In this document: positions 10,869 through 21,585 of the stretch, piece after piece
Layout of the letters: every line of letters starts with the position of its first letter
Numbering within the stretch: the first letter of the stretch is position 1
Source of the DNA: Volvariella volvacea V23
Lineage: Eukaryota; Basidiomycota; Agaricomycetes; Agaricales; Pluteaceae
Length of the DNA: 32,688 bases
Reading direction: 5' to 3'
Assembly: GCA_000349905.1 (NCBI GenBank)
Contig: KB722744.1
Coordinates: forward strand, 597,396 to 630,083
Translations under genes and position numbers: made by a program
Notes under the pieces: generated by a model
Seen by the model: only the letters and a program-made list of their open reading frames with translations
What the model was told of the DNA's origin: nothing
Databases searched by the model: none

Positions 10869-13649
10869 ATGTCATCTTCACAACCCAGCACACCGACGTC
10901 ACCACTTCCTCAATATGGCTTCAGCACAGACATAGACTTTGATAGTCTAGTCAAGACAAATCGTTTCCTCTTCCGAGTTTATACACCTAAACATCAGCTC
11001 CACACCTCCGATGACACCGATCTCTTTTTCGTCGCCCCCAAGTTCGATGAGCGCTATGCGCTCTCACCCAAGGAACTGACATGGCAGTCAAATGATCGTC
11101 TTCCCGTATCACAAACAGCTACATTTGAAGACATCGCACGGCATATGGATTGGACAAAAAGGTCTACATCCGCCTACATTTCGACCTCCTTTAGTTTCAT
11201 CTGGTCAATATGGGAAGCCCTGCGCCGCTATCACCAGAACGTGAAGAAGGACGTCGAGATTGCTGTTATTGATGCAACACTTCTCGCCGGGAAGGCAGCA
11301 ACTGCTGTACAGATCCTACGAAAAGCCGAGTCGTACCAGTGAGTATCCTACGAGTTGTCATTGCGGCGCTACTGATAGACATTTTGCAGGCGTAAGAGAG
11401 AATACTGGAAGTGGTATCGCTTCGCACAGGAGTCGCAGTCGGTGCTCGTGCACGAGTGCATTGCGAAAAACGCAGTCTACGCATCCATTCCCCTGCTGCA
11501 GCTCCTGGAAAAACTTCCCTCCTACTTCCTGCGGCCAGACGCAGCACCTCGCGACTCCCCCTTGGCGGCTATTGCATGGGATTACAAGGAGAAAAAGCCC
11601 AACTATCGTCAATTCTGCCAACAAATGTCCAACAACTTCCTCCAATCATCGCAGGATGTACGACTACGTGATACGACGACCGGGTCTGTCCGTCTAGCCG
11701 CCGTATTTTTACGGCCATGGTTCCACATCATGGTATCGAACAACTCCTTCGAATTGGCTATAGCGACACTCCGTGACCTTGCTTCTTCAATTGCACGATG
11801 GCCCGGTCAATGGTGGGCAAGGGATCACTCCGAGATGTGGGACCTTATCAAGAATATGGCTATCGCATTGGCCGAAGAGATTCGGGAAGAGCAGCGTGTC
11901 CAAGCCGGGGCTAGACGGCGCCAGCCCACCGTAGACCATCTCGAAAGATTTGTACGACATTACCAAGACCAAATCGACCTAGAAGAGCGCACGAATTCGT
12001 CTGATCCGCATTCCCCCACTTCGGTCAAGTCGATTTTCTCTAGCCCGATTGAAGACCTTCCCCCGGCCGTCTCATCCGTTCGCCGTCGACAATCACTCGT
12101 TTTGACTATCCCGTGGAGTACTGGCCCTGGGAGTAGTTCCCCCTCACCGTCTCCGCCAGAAAGCTTGTTTAGCGCCAGAAATCGACACTTCCCCAGACAT
12201 ATCATGGGGTCTCTTGCAGACGCTTCTGATCTATTGTGGGCACAGAGGTCTATTGACACAGAACCTCGATCGCGTACGCTGTCGATGCCTGAACTAGTGG
12301 CTCCACCATCCCCTCTGTCGGAAACTGGTTCTTTTTACAGCCCCTCTGGTCCTTCATCACCCGTCGTGGCCGCATCAGAACTCCCGGCCTCTTCCCCGGT
12401 GTCTTCGCCTCAGTCATCTCCCAAGTTACCGGCTTCAGAGTTGCCATCAGATTCTGGGTTATTTGTGGAAATACCACCACGATCGCCCTCCCTCGCGCCA
12501 ATCGATGCAACCATATCTGATCCCTCCCAGTCACAGGCTGATTCCGAAGCGCCCCTCCCTTCGCTGGATGAAGTGGAAGCACTCACGCCTCTCGATACCT
12601 CACGTGCTGTATTCTCACTACCCTCGAAATTATCTCCCATCCCCGAGTCACCTGATGCCATTCTCCTGCCTCCTCTCCCTGATTCCCCTGTTGGAGTAGC
12701 ACTCCCAAGCATCTCCCAACGGCTTTCCGATCCTCCTCTCTCACCACCCAAAGTCCCCCTCCCAGACTGCTCTGTGCCTCCTGTCTTCATCCCTCTGCCG
12801 GATCACGGACATGACGACATTCGTGTAGAACACGAGGAGCACGAGGAGCATGACGAATACGACCACGATCACACCCTCTGTCTCCCACTGGGATCCTGCC
12901 CGTCCCCATCCCCATCAACAACCTCCACCTTGCCGAACACGCCGACTGGGAATAAACTGTCGCTCCCTCACACGCCCACGTCCAGTCGACCTGCTTCTCC
13001 ATCAAACTCCCCTCAGAAATTGACATCACCGCAGAAGAGGAGAAAGGGGTCGCATCTGGCTTCTGTGTCCGAGTCGATGACCCTCGTGCCAAGCGAAGAT
13101 GAAGGAGGACAGATGTCGCTGTCGGCGTCAGTCGAGATGCCCTTGACGCGGAGCAGACGTACTCAGGGTGAGGAAGATAAGGGTGCTGCGAGTGATGTCT
13201 CCTTAGATTCGACATCTGATGCAGATGGTTGGCAGTCTGCTGCGACGTCCCTTGGCGCTAGCGCTGATGGTGACGCGAGCGACAGCGGCACAGAGTCAGA
13301 GGACGAGGAGGACGAGGATCAGGGTGGATTTTTCAGCTTCTATAATCATTATTATCCTATTCGACTCTTCCCGCTTTCGTTCATCCCGTCCTCGGCTTCG
13401 AGGAGTAAGAAGGGGAAACGAAGGGAGAGGAAGAAGGGGAAGCAGAAAGTCCACGAGGGCCCTGAACCTCGTAGTGCTGATGCTGGCACTATTGTAGACC
13501 ATGATGCTGGTCGTCACTCGCCCGCGAGAAGGAGGTTCACCTCTGTTGAGAAAGCTTCGTGCTTGGTCACTGGCTTCTTGTTTGGAGCCGTCATAACGTG
13601 GGCGATGTTATCACCACCGCGTAGAACACTCATCACCAATCTCACTTAA
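10869..13649 (+). CDS. Large protein: DUF7587-like domain, disordered middle, C-terminal membrane anchor
   Basis: Two exons, 10869-11338 and 11390-13649, joined by a 51-base intron (GTGAGT...TTGCAG), give 909 residues. Residues about 30-190 look like the fungal DUF7587-type domain: FLFRVYTP at 33-40, VAPKFDERY at 55-63, an STSFSFIWSIWEALRRY stretch at 105-121 and VEIAVIDATLLA at 129-140. A second ordered part (about 190-340) contains WYRFAQESQSVLV and a Trp-rich helix. Residues about 350-875 are Ser/Pro/acidic low complexity, including a His/Glu/Asp run (628-651). A lone hydrophobic segment at 881-898 (CLVTGFLFGAVITWAMLS) follows a basic KKGKRRERKKGK patch and precedes a 10-residue tail. This suggests a tail-anchored protein facing the cytosol. 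The biochemical role is unknown. The DUF assignment is from pattern memory and not from a search. Confidence 0.75.
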
Positions 13650-13828
13650 ATGTTGTATTCCTTTCTTGTCTCGTTTAGCTTGTACTTCTGAGAGCTGTGC
13701 TTTACTATGTTGTCTGTATGTATGCCGTGTATTGTTATCTTTCCCGACTACTGTCCTCGATTAGTTATCTTTTACTTAACTTTGAATCGGTCTCGTTTTA
13801 TTTACTTTGTACAATACCGTACATTGAA

Positions 13829-14921
13829 TCATTGCTTTTTTACTATACCGTACAAGAATCCATCGTATCCCTTTTCGCCTGCAGTACCCATGACCACCGC
13901 GTCCACATCCTTATCATCCTTCAACGCCGCCAGAAGCGCGCGAACGCCTTCCACGTCAACGTCGGTGTGGTCTAGGTTAGCTACCTTGCCCCAGCGAACA
14001 ACGTTATCTACAATCTTAACCGGAACGCCGTCAGCCGTGGAACGCATGATATTAACCAAAAGGGCGATAAAGCGGGAAACGCAAAAAGTTTATCAGGTAG
14101 GGTGAAGCAAAGTACCCACTGTACGATTCGCGATTCCATAGAAATCACGAAAAGCACTGCGTCAATCTCAAGTGGAATTATTTCACATCATTCAGAATGA
14201 AAAAAAAAATCCTCCAATCCATAACCCCAATACAGAAACGAAAATTGATCAAATGGAAATAGACTTACAATTACACCATTATTCCTCACCAGCCTCTTCG
14301 CCTCTCTAAAGTAGTCCACATTAGACGGCTTATCCGCATCGATGAAGACAAGGTCAAAGGGAACATCAGGCTGAAGAGCGCGAAGGTTATCAATCGCTGG
14401 TCCAACCACGACCTGGACTTTATCGGCCAAGCCGGCTGACGCAATATTTTCCCGCGCTACCTATAAAGGTCATTTCAGTGTGCACGTGACGACGGACAGT
14501 AATCAACTCAGACAGACTTGTGCATGCTTCTCTAAAAGTTCAAAGGTAATAAGCTTGCCATCGTCCGGTAAAGCTTTTGCAAGCCAGATTGTTGAGTAAC
14601 TTGGAGGGTGTCGGAAGCGAGCGTGAAGAGGAACTCTTTAGCAGGACATGAAGGAAATGGAGACGCGACTTACCCCCCTAATGTGCCGACTTCCAAGATC
14701 CTCTTCGCACCTATCGAGCGTGCAAGCAACGACAAAAACTTCCCCTGTGCCGGGCTGACAGCAATATCCGGTAGCTCTTCCTTCTTGGCGCGTTCAACAG
14801 CTTGCGTCAAGTCCTCGTCATGTCGAAGGAGGCGTTCGTTATTGTAGGTATCGGCCCGCGCCCAGTCTTCCAGAGAGGTGACTGTAAATTGTTGAGGTTC
14901 AAGGCCAGCACCAGAGGGCAT
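13829..14921 (-). CDS. Class I SAM-dependent O-methyltransferase (caffeoyl-CoA OMT-like)
   Basis: Predicted to transfer a methyl group from S-adenosylmethionine to a hydroxyl of a small, probably catechol-like substrate, using a divalent metal. Four exons (14921-14674, 14599-14518, 14460-14269 and 14014-13829) give 235 residues, the usual family length. The SAM-binding glycine loop is ILEVGTLGGYST (residues 75-86). The metal-site motifs are FIDADK (149-154, with D151 and D153) and VDNVVRWGK, with D177 and N178. The C-terminus is GYDGFLYGIVKKQ. The 254-base third intron is longer than its neighbours, but its acceptor exactly restores the VDN motif. Its 3' end faces the gene at 10869-13649, 179 bases away. 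The same fold also occurs in secondary-metabolite methyltransferases, so the substrate is open. The peroxidase and P450 genes lie a few kilobases downstream on the other strand. Confidence 0.9.
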
Positions 14922-15235
14922 GATGAGCGGGACTGGGAAGTGTATCTCAGTCTGCAGCCCAGGTGGAACTATTTATATCCCCACTAGAAAAGGATCGAGT
15001 CATATGGGTTGGGTATGATACCATCATACTGCGATATCTTGATTATTCTCCATATTTGGGATATCAGTAGGCGGAGTGATTGTGATGGGTATTATGGACT
15101 GCTTGGTTCGTTGGTACGTGAGATCGTGGTGCCCACATTGATCAGCGTGGTAGACTGTAGTCGTTCTCGTAAAAGATCTACGCATTTGCACGTCTAAATC
15201 AACAGAATGGGGTGAGGGCTACCAACGCCAACATA
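14922..15235 (-). promoter_or_regulatory. Upstream region of the O-methyltransferase gene, with TATA box
   Basis: This is the 314-base gap between the O-methyltransferase start and the stop of the next minus-strand gene. On the minus strand a TATAAAT box (plus-strand ATTTATA, 14971-14977) sits 50 bases before the ATG at 14921, a normal core-promoter distance. I see no coding sequence. Confidence 0.5.
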
Positions 15236-17034
15236 CTACATTACCCATTCCTGCACCTTCCAAACCTCCTGCGCTCGACGTTCTACAACCTTTGTGACTT
15301 CATCTCCCCAAACCAGGTGTGGCGCAATCGTCTCCCCGGCTTCGCCTTTGATGGAGTTGACGTGCTTCTCAGCGTCCTTCCATTCCATCACCACACAATT
15401 ATCCACGGTCAAAGGTTTAGCCAAGTCCCACCGAATGAGGGTTGGTCTTGTGGGTACGTCGTGGGGTGGGATCACAGAGCGACCACGGTGGATGTCCTCG
15501 AATATGAGGGCCACATCGTCTTCGTCAATTGGGAGTTTACTGTAATTCAAATTGCGATAAGCAAACACCCAACCCGGTCAGAATGCAGACGCCTACTTAA
15601 TGGATTCGCCCGTTAATTTAGATTCTCGATGGAGGAGATCACGAAGCAGTCGTTCGTATAGTTTTTTCCTGCCTTTGATCGGCAGCGGGTTGAGTATCGG
15701 CTTCTCAGCAAGTTCACAGATAATATAAGTTGCGATGTGCAGTCCAAAGATAGAGGGGATCGGGCCTACAAAGAAATCCCGATATTTCAGCGGTGGATAG
15801 GATGCAGGCATGAGCCACACATACCAAGAACGGGTAATATTCTAACGCGGAAGTCGTCAAAAACCCCGAGTTCTTTCACCTGTCCTTTCTGGAATTCCTC
15901 CTCTGGAAGGGGAAGTAGTTTAACGTCCCCAGGGACTTCGGTTGAGTATACAACGGGAATGCCAGAATTGACACCCAAAAGCCGGAGTCTTCGCCGTACT
16001 GCGCGTGCCAGCGGGTCATAAATGGTGTAAGATATATCGCTTATTTGTATTCTTGTCGGATCGCATTTGGCACCGGCACCCATCGAAGAGAAGACCTATG
16101 ATCTGGTGAGTTGGTTTCGCATTACACGAAAAGTGGCTGACCTTGATGCCATGGTCGTGGCAATACTTGAGAAGGTCGACCTTGGTCGAGATGTTGTCAA
16201 TTGCGTCTGGTATCCCCTCGTCAGTAACCGCAATAGGTGATGTCATAAATACACACCAATGACCCAATCCGCGCCTTCGAGCAGTGCTCCGCCTTCCTCC
16301 TTTCTCCAGATATCGATCCGGGCATCAACTTCAACCCACTTCGAGAACTGATTCAAGGCCTTCTCAACGCATTTCACTTTGGGTGAGCCAACGTCCGTCA
16401 GTGTTGCTGTTGCGTGTCTATTGAGCGACGATAGCGTGACGTAGTCAAAGTCTACAAGCCGGATCTTCGAGACCCCTCTGAAGAGCTAGCTTAATCAATC
16501 AACCACGGAGAGATACAAAAAACTTTTTATACGCACGAACGAACCAGCATGACAGCTGCCCAACTCCCAACGCCACCGCAACCGACCACCACCACATTTC
16601 CCTTGCGAATTTTAGCCATCCCCTCGTCGCCAAAAAAGGCATAGTTCCGCGCGAGCTGCTCTCGTATTAGTTCTTCGTCATATTGTACGGTCGGGCCAGT
16701 CAACGTGATTTCAGAATCGTCGTGCAGCTGCGGCAGAGGTATGCCAGCAGAACTGTTGTCACCCCCCCTCGCTGAGAGGGATTGTCGGANNNNNNNNNNN
16801 NNNNNNNNNNNNNNNNNNNNNNNNNNNNNNNNNNNNNNNNNNNNNNNNNNNNNNNNNNNNNNNNNNNNNNNNNNNNNNNNNNNNNNNNNTTTCTCTATCC
16901 AGCTGCCGTCGTCTTTGGCGTTTAGAGTATGCTCCATACGCGCTGAGAACGCCATAAGTCGCGGCCGACGCTGCTAGTGCGGTCGCAATGAGCTGGGTTT
17001 TGTGCGAGTGCAAGTCCAAAGTCATGAGATCCAA
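15236..17034 (-). CDS. tRNA threonylcarbamoyladenosine dehydratase (Tcd1/Tcd2 type), with assembly gap
   Basis: An E1-like (ThiF/MoeB fold) enzyme that uses ATP to cyclise t6A37 to ct6A37 in ANN-decoding tRNAs; in yeast it sits at the mitochondrial outer membrane. Exon pieces are 17034-16890, [gap], 16789-16537, 16477-16257, 16206-16142, 16095-15825, 15765-15597 and 15539-15236. The N-terminus has a hydrophobic anchor (LIATALAASAATYGVLSAYG) followed by KRQRRR. After the gap come VQYDEELIREQLARNYAFFG, the ATP-binding loop VVVVGCGGVGSW, VRSGVSKIRLVDFDYV, SSLNRHATATLTDVG, DWVIDAIDN and a C-terminal IFEDIHRGRSVIPP region typical of fungal members. All joins after the gap keep frame. The frames on either side of the gap differ by one, so the missing piece must contain an intron or is not really 100 bases. 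The protein length therefore cannot be stated. Confidence 0.9.
16790..16889. other. Assembly gap of exactly 100 N
   Basis: One hundred consecutive N characters lie within the 5' part of the tRNA dehydratase gene. A round number of 100 is the usual placeholder for a gap of unknown size. A run of seven C lies nearby at about 16761-16767. Coding sequence and probably an intron are missing. Confidence 0.98.
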
Positions 17035-17113
17035 ACGTCACGCCGCGTCACACTCATTTATGTCACGTCACGAAATCGGCTGGCGATCGCGACATTCCAA
17101 CGCAACGCAGCCG
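17035..17113. promoter_or_regulatory. Compact divergent promoter between tRNA dehydratase and Nudix genes
   Basis: Only 79 bases separate the minus-strand ATG at 17034 from the preferred plus-strand ATG at 17114, so the two genes probably share a bidirectional promoter. The segment holds repeated CGTCAC/GTCACG-type words (CGTCACGCCGCGTCACAC, then TGTCACGTCACG) that could be a bZIP/CRE-like binding cluster. No TATA box is seen. Confidence 0.45.
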
Positions 17114-18463
17114 ATGGTCGTGCCCGCCCCACTGACGTTCCTCGACCTCGTCGACATCTGCGACAATGTTCGCATTCATCGCTCGCAAGATGGCCGCGTC
17201 TCTGCTGTATCCCCAAAGTCCAATTCGCCGTTTGACAGCGAAGTGCTGATCCCACTCTATCTTGATCCGTCCCCGAAGAGTCCAGTAATTGGTCTGCTAA
17301 GGCCCGATATGTACAAACAGCTGATATGTGAAAATGTGCGTAGTGTGGAGGATGGAACCCCGGAGCTGTGGTTTATTTCGGAGGAGGAACCTAAGCGCTG
17401 GGTTAGCTTCGCCAAGTGGGTTGATACGCCAAGCAAACGGACAGAGGCGATGAGGGAGTTGTGCGAGAGGTGGCGAGACTGCGAACTGTTCGAAGATGTT
17501 TGTGGGCCAAAGAAATGGAGGAATGAAAACTACCCAGTGTACAAGGATCCTTTTGGTGTCCACGATTATCCCCACGATGATGTGGATGAGAAGACGCTTA
17601 ATTATGCCTTCGAAATGGAACGTTCGGCTTGCGCTCTCTTTGGGGTGGTGACCTACGGCGTTCACATGAGCATTTATGAGTTCGTGCCTGGGGAACAGGC
17701 GATTAAACTGTGGGTTCCTACTCGTGCGCGCACTAAACCCACGTAAGTGAGTTTATCTTGATATTCAGGCCAACTTGACATGATCCTCCTTTCCAGGTGG
17801 CCAGGTTATCTTGACAATACCGTAGCTGGTGGTATCCCCAGTGGGATGTCCGCATATGAATCCTTGGTCAAGGAATGCATGGAAGAAGCCAGCATCCCAG
17901 ACGCCTTGGCTCGCAAGTACATTCGTTGTGTCGGTGCTGTCAGTTACTTTTTTAGGTCAGTCGCACACAGATATTAATTTTCAAGTAGCTGAGCAGACAT
18001 CAGGACTTCTACTGGTTGGCTCCAGCCAGAAATTGAGTATGTTGCAGCATTTTACCCCTGATCAGAATCCTAACATGTCTAGGTATATATACGACGTCAT
18101 TATACCCGATAACTTGAACGACGCCGCAGGGTTGGTTCCTCGACCCCTGGACGGAGAAGTGGAGTGCTTTGAGGTATCTTTTCAGAGCTTCTTCGTTCTT
18201 TCGGCGATCTTCTCACCATTGTGGTTGTTTAGTTCCTGGACCAACAGGAAACAATCTTACGGATGAGAGCAGGACGCTTCAAACCCAACTGTGCAGTGGG
18301 TGAGTTATAGCATGCGGAAATCAAGATGCCTCGACTAACACGATCTACTTCAGTGTTAATAGACTTGTTCATTAGACTAGGGTTCATCACGCCGGAGAAC
18401 GAGCCCGACTACATGAACATCGTGACACGTCTTCATGGACGGTTTGATTACAGACTATGGTAA
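17114..18463 (+). CDS. Nudix hydrolase with N-terminal DUF4743 domain (Tnr3 N-terminal/YJR142W-like)
   Basis: Six exons (17114-17742, 17797-17955, 18004-18036, 18083-18173, 18233-18299 and 18354-18463) give 362 residues. The N-terminal half (VVPAPLTFLDLVDICDNV through GVHMSIYEF) matches the DUF4743 domain that precedes Nudix in yeast YJR142W and S. pombe Tnr3. The Nudix half begins at WPGYLDNTVAGGIPSGM (211-227). Its box, GGIPSGMSAYESLVKECMEE (221-240), keeps the metal-binding E236, E239 and E240; the usual first Glu is Met and the usual Arg is Lys. The 33-base third exon encodes TSTGWLQPEIE and is needed for frame. Yeast YJR142W and plant relatives dephosphorylate damaged thiamine diphosphates, so a metabolite-repair role is likely by family. 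A start at 16988 is in frame but would overlap the divergent gene. The C-terminus is ITPENEPDYMNIVTRLHGRF. Confidence 0.88.
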
Positions 18464-18749
18464 TGCAATGTACACATGATATACAACCAATGATAACGCC
18501 TTAGGGCATTATGGCAGGTTTAGGTTGCGCCACTCGATGAATGACACATGTGATAGCGGTGTCCCGAACAAGGAAAGGTTATTCATCAAAATTGACGGAT
18601 TTGGTACAACTGATGGCACGAGTCCGTTTTGATTGAAGGCCGACACGGAACGTCAGGGAGCACACCACGTTAATCGGTTCAACCAATCACTTAAAGCCGG
18701 TTTGTGGCCATCGAGGTTGTCGCCGTCTCACCCTCTTTCTCCCACCACC

Positions 18750-19858
18750 ATGTTCCTCATAACACCTATCAAGAAGATTTCCAGCCTCCTCTTTGTCCTC
18801 AGCTGGGATATATTGCTCATAGTGATCAACTTTGTCACTCCAAGACGTAAAATTGGACATGTTATACCAGAAGGTCATCCTGGGTTTGGCGGGAAATGGC
18901 CAGAGTTCATACCACCCAAACCAACTGATAGCCGCTGCGCGTGTCCTGCTTTGAATGCGATGGCAAATCACGGTATGTGCCCTGATGAAACATGACATCG
19001 TATTCAACGGGTAGTGGCACTTACTAGGTATCTTGCCACGCGATGGTCGCAACATCAGCTTCAGAGAGATGAACCACAAGATCAGGGCGACATACAACTT
19101 CTCTCCAACATTCTGCTATTTCGTACCTCACTTCGCGGCGGAGATGTTGAACAAGAGCTACTGGACGGGTAAATTTGATCTGGAGGAGATCAGCTTGCAC
19201 AATGGAATCGAGCACGACGCCTCACTGACCCGTATGCGTTCAACTTGCATTCGCCACCATCACCTTCCCGTTCGCTTGCTCCACGCGTTTCATTCCTTCT
19301 GATCCCTCTTTCTATTTGTTGTCACAGGTGATGATCTGTACCATCAACCCGACCAGGGTGTGCCGCATGCCGGTTTAATTAAAGAATTGCTCGCTTCCGC
19401 CACCGGAGTAGATCAGGACGGAAACAAAGTGCTCACCATCCAAGACATGGCCAAGATATCAGGCAAACGACGGTCCGAAGCACGCGCATCTAATCCCGAC
19501 TTCTCCTTGGCCAAGCAGCACAAGATGTTCGGTGCTTCGAAGTGAGTTTATGCTCGAACCCAACTCTAAAGCCTCGAGTTTAACTGACACGTTTGACGTG
19601 ACGTGTAGTTCGTCGACCCTGCTGACGATCTATGGCGGGAAAGTGAAAGACCTCGAGACGATACTGCTGGAAGAGCGTATCCCAGATGGATGGGAACCGA
19701 GCATTCGTGAGCGCATGGGGCTGACCATGCTGACTTTCAACTTGAGGACGGTGTTGCCGATGGAATTCAGCACTAAGGAGACGGAACTGCCTAAATCATA
19801 TGGCACATTCCAAACGACGTCAGGGGCAGGCGGATCCGCTGGCCCTTTAAGGAAGTGA
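18750..19858 (+). CDS. Heme-thiolate peroxidase / unspecific peroxygenase-like protein
   Basis: Member of the chloroperoxidase superfamily, which uses H2O2 and a Cys-ligated heme to oxidise or oxygenate organic substrates. Four exons (18750-18972, 19028-19231, 19328-19541 and 19609-19858) give 296 residues, close to 'short' peroxygenases. Motifs in order: HPGFGGKWPEF (43-53); CACPALNAMANHG (63-75) with the presumed heme ligand Cys65; LPRDGRNISF (77-86); NGIEHDASLTR (133-143) with the Glu-His-Asp site of short forms; and RRSEARASNP (190-199) carrying Glu193, the likely acid-base residue. The usual PCP triplet is ACP here. The N-terminus has a basic start and a long hydrophobic stretch (SSLLFVLSWDILLIVINFV, 11-29) without an obvious cleavage site, so the protein may be membrane-anchored and not secreted. 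It lies upstream of the P450 array on the same strand. Confidence 0.88.
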
Positions 19859-21314
19859 TTGCTCTGAAGTTGGGTTTCTTCAATATGGTAGCATTTTCAT
19901 GTACAACATGTACGATTTCGAGTTGCATTCTTGTTTCCATCTGGACACGATCACGCCGGAGTGCTGTAAGTGAAGTCGGTTGGATTCCAGCAAGCTTTTA
20001 TTCTTCCGGTCAACGCAAGAGGCCCTGTGAATTCAGCCGTAACAAGGAGGTAAAAATTCTTTAATTGCCAACTCTGGGGCTTTTACCACGCCCTAATTAT
20101 GAGAAAGTATGTCCTTCTGTATGCACCTGTATGTGCATGTACTGATGGCTGTATGTGGGATCATATCGAACGACGCTTGCCGCTATCGAACTTGCTGTGA
20201 TAGGCGCCTATGGTTTATGTTGTCAAACGTGGTAATTTAGCCCTACTCAGAATTGCAGAGGCTGATGATTATTTGCCATGCGATTCCGCAGCATTTCCCT
20301 CGATGAAGTAGAAATTTGAGTTCGGGGGCCCTGAGGGTTTGAGAAAAGCATCGCGAGGAAAGCAAGACAACTCAGAGAGACGTGAACGGACCTCGTTTGG
20401 GCACTTATAGCCAGAGCACCATGGGTTTAATCAACTCCGCGGCTCCCATCCCTGTTGGTGGTGCATTCAAGCAGCTAGGACGCAAAAATCTGACGTTAGG
20501 GATTGCATCGAACCAACGCTAACATGAAGAAGATCGCTCCACCATCCTCCTTGAACTCTCCATCCCAACACGGGTGCAGTTCGCATGCGACTAGAACGTT
20601 GCTCGCGTCTTTTCATCAATCCTGGTATTGCTATAGGTCAGTAGAAAGTGGCACCGGCAGAAGGCGATGAGAACTTCTTCTCTTTACTGAGCCGTCCACT
20701 AGCATGTATGAGGTGTCTCCTGGGCGCCGTGGGACTAATTCCACTGAACTTTCAGACACGTCCTACTCCTCTACGCCAAATTCATGACCAGGTCGCGTTT
20801 AAGATGGGTAGGAGATAGGACATGGAGTATGGTTTGGGTCAAGCGTGCCTTCTCGGTACATTCTTGACATGTAATTGCGAAAGTGCCGTCTATATAGGCG
20901 TAAATAGGTGACACAAGGGACACCGTTGGGTTCGGCAGCATGGCACGACTGGTGCTTCATTGGAGTTACTCCTCTGACATCGAGTGGCGCAATACATAGA
21001 TTGACAAAGCCTCCCCCATGCGCTTTCCCAAAACTCTGCGGCTCTAGTCTTTTTGGGGATATTCACGACCTGAATCGAGACGTTGTCATTGGTAGGCTGG
21101 GTGATAAGGCTGGCTGTACTGTGAGATTAAGGCCATGTTAGTTCCCCTTGTATGCCCGGAGAATACACGTCTGAGGAAAAGAGATACGATGAGATCCTCC
21201 ACATGCCGGTGGGACAATGTTACACCGCAATTCAATATGCCTGATACCGTGCGATCGATGCCTTGTTATAGGTGGGTGCAGGTCATTCAGACCCCAAATT
21301 CGTGCTGTAAGTGA

Positions 21315-21510
21315 GTATTATTAGCAGAACGTGATATAGGGTCGTACCTGGGATTACGAACCACGATACAGCGCTGCTTGCTGAAGTATTAATGGGATTG
21401 ACAGTTGCTTTATGGAGGTACGATTCCGAAGTCGATTTGAAACCTTTTGCTTGAAATATTTGCAACCTGTGACGCTAATGGTTTCAATATCCATGTCTTG
21501 AGCCTCAACC
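21315..21510 (+). repeat. 5' flank duplicated upstream of P450 copies 1 and 2 (copy A)
   Basis: Shared words appear in the same order as in copy B (about 23908-24090). TGCTGAAGTATTAATGGGATT pairs with TGCTGAAGATTTAATGGGGTT, and GATTTGAAACCTTTTGC with GATTTGATGCCTCTCGCC. The similarity is diverged and the edges are approximate. It supports tandem duplication of a gene together with its upstream DNA. Confidence 0.55.
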
Positions 21511-21532
21511 CATCTATATCTCTTGTGGGGTC

Positions 21533-21540
21533 TTAAAAGG
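21533..21540 (+). promoter_or_regulatory. TTAAAAGG core-promoter element of P450 copy 1
   Basis: TTAAAAGG lies 46 bases before the ATG at 21586. The same octamer precedes the other two P450 copies (24124-24131 and 26748-26755), so it probably acts as the TATA element of this family. Confidence 0.5.
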
Positions 21541-21585
21541 ACGGTGGACAGCCTGAAAGTTCAGCATCCGTCACCCATCCGGACC

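Larger units (their letters stand above)
19859..21585. other. Intergenic region upstream of the P450 array
   Basis: No convincing gene was found in 1.7 kb. A 33-codon plus-strand frame begins at an ATG near 20421 in good context (AGCACCATGG) but shows no domain or clear splicing partner. The frame at 20908-21141 is also featureless. The last 270 bases contain flank sequence related to that of the second P450 copy, and the TTAAAAGG promoter element. Confidence 0.45.

Noticed and set aside
12410..12790. 126-codon minus-strand Gly/Ser-rich frame
   Set aside because: It is a mirror of the low-complexity Ser/Pro coding region on the plus strand.
16988..17113. Upstream in-frame start for the Nudix protein
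   Set aside because: It would overlap exon 1 of the divergent dehydratase, and the added residues do not look like the family N-terminus. The ATG at 17114 leads straight into the conserved VVPAPLTFLDLV region.
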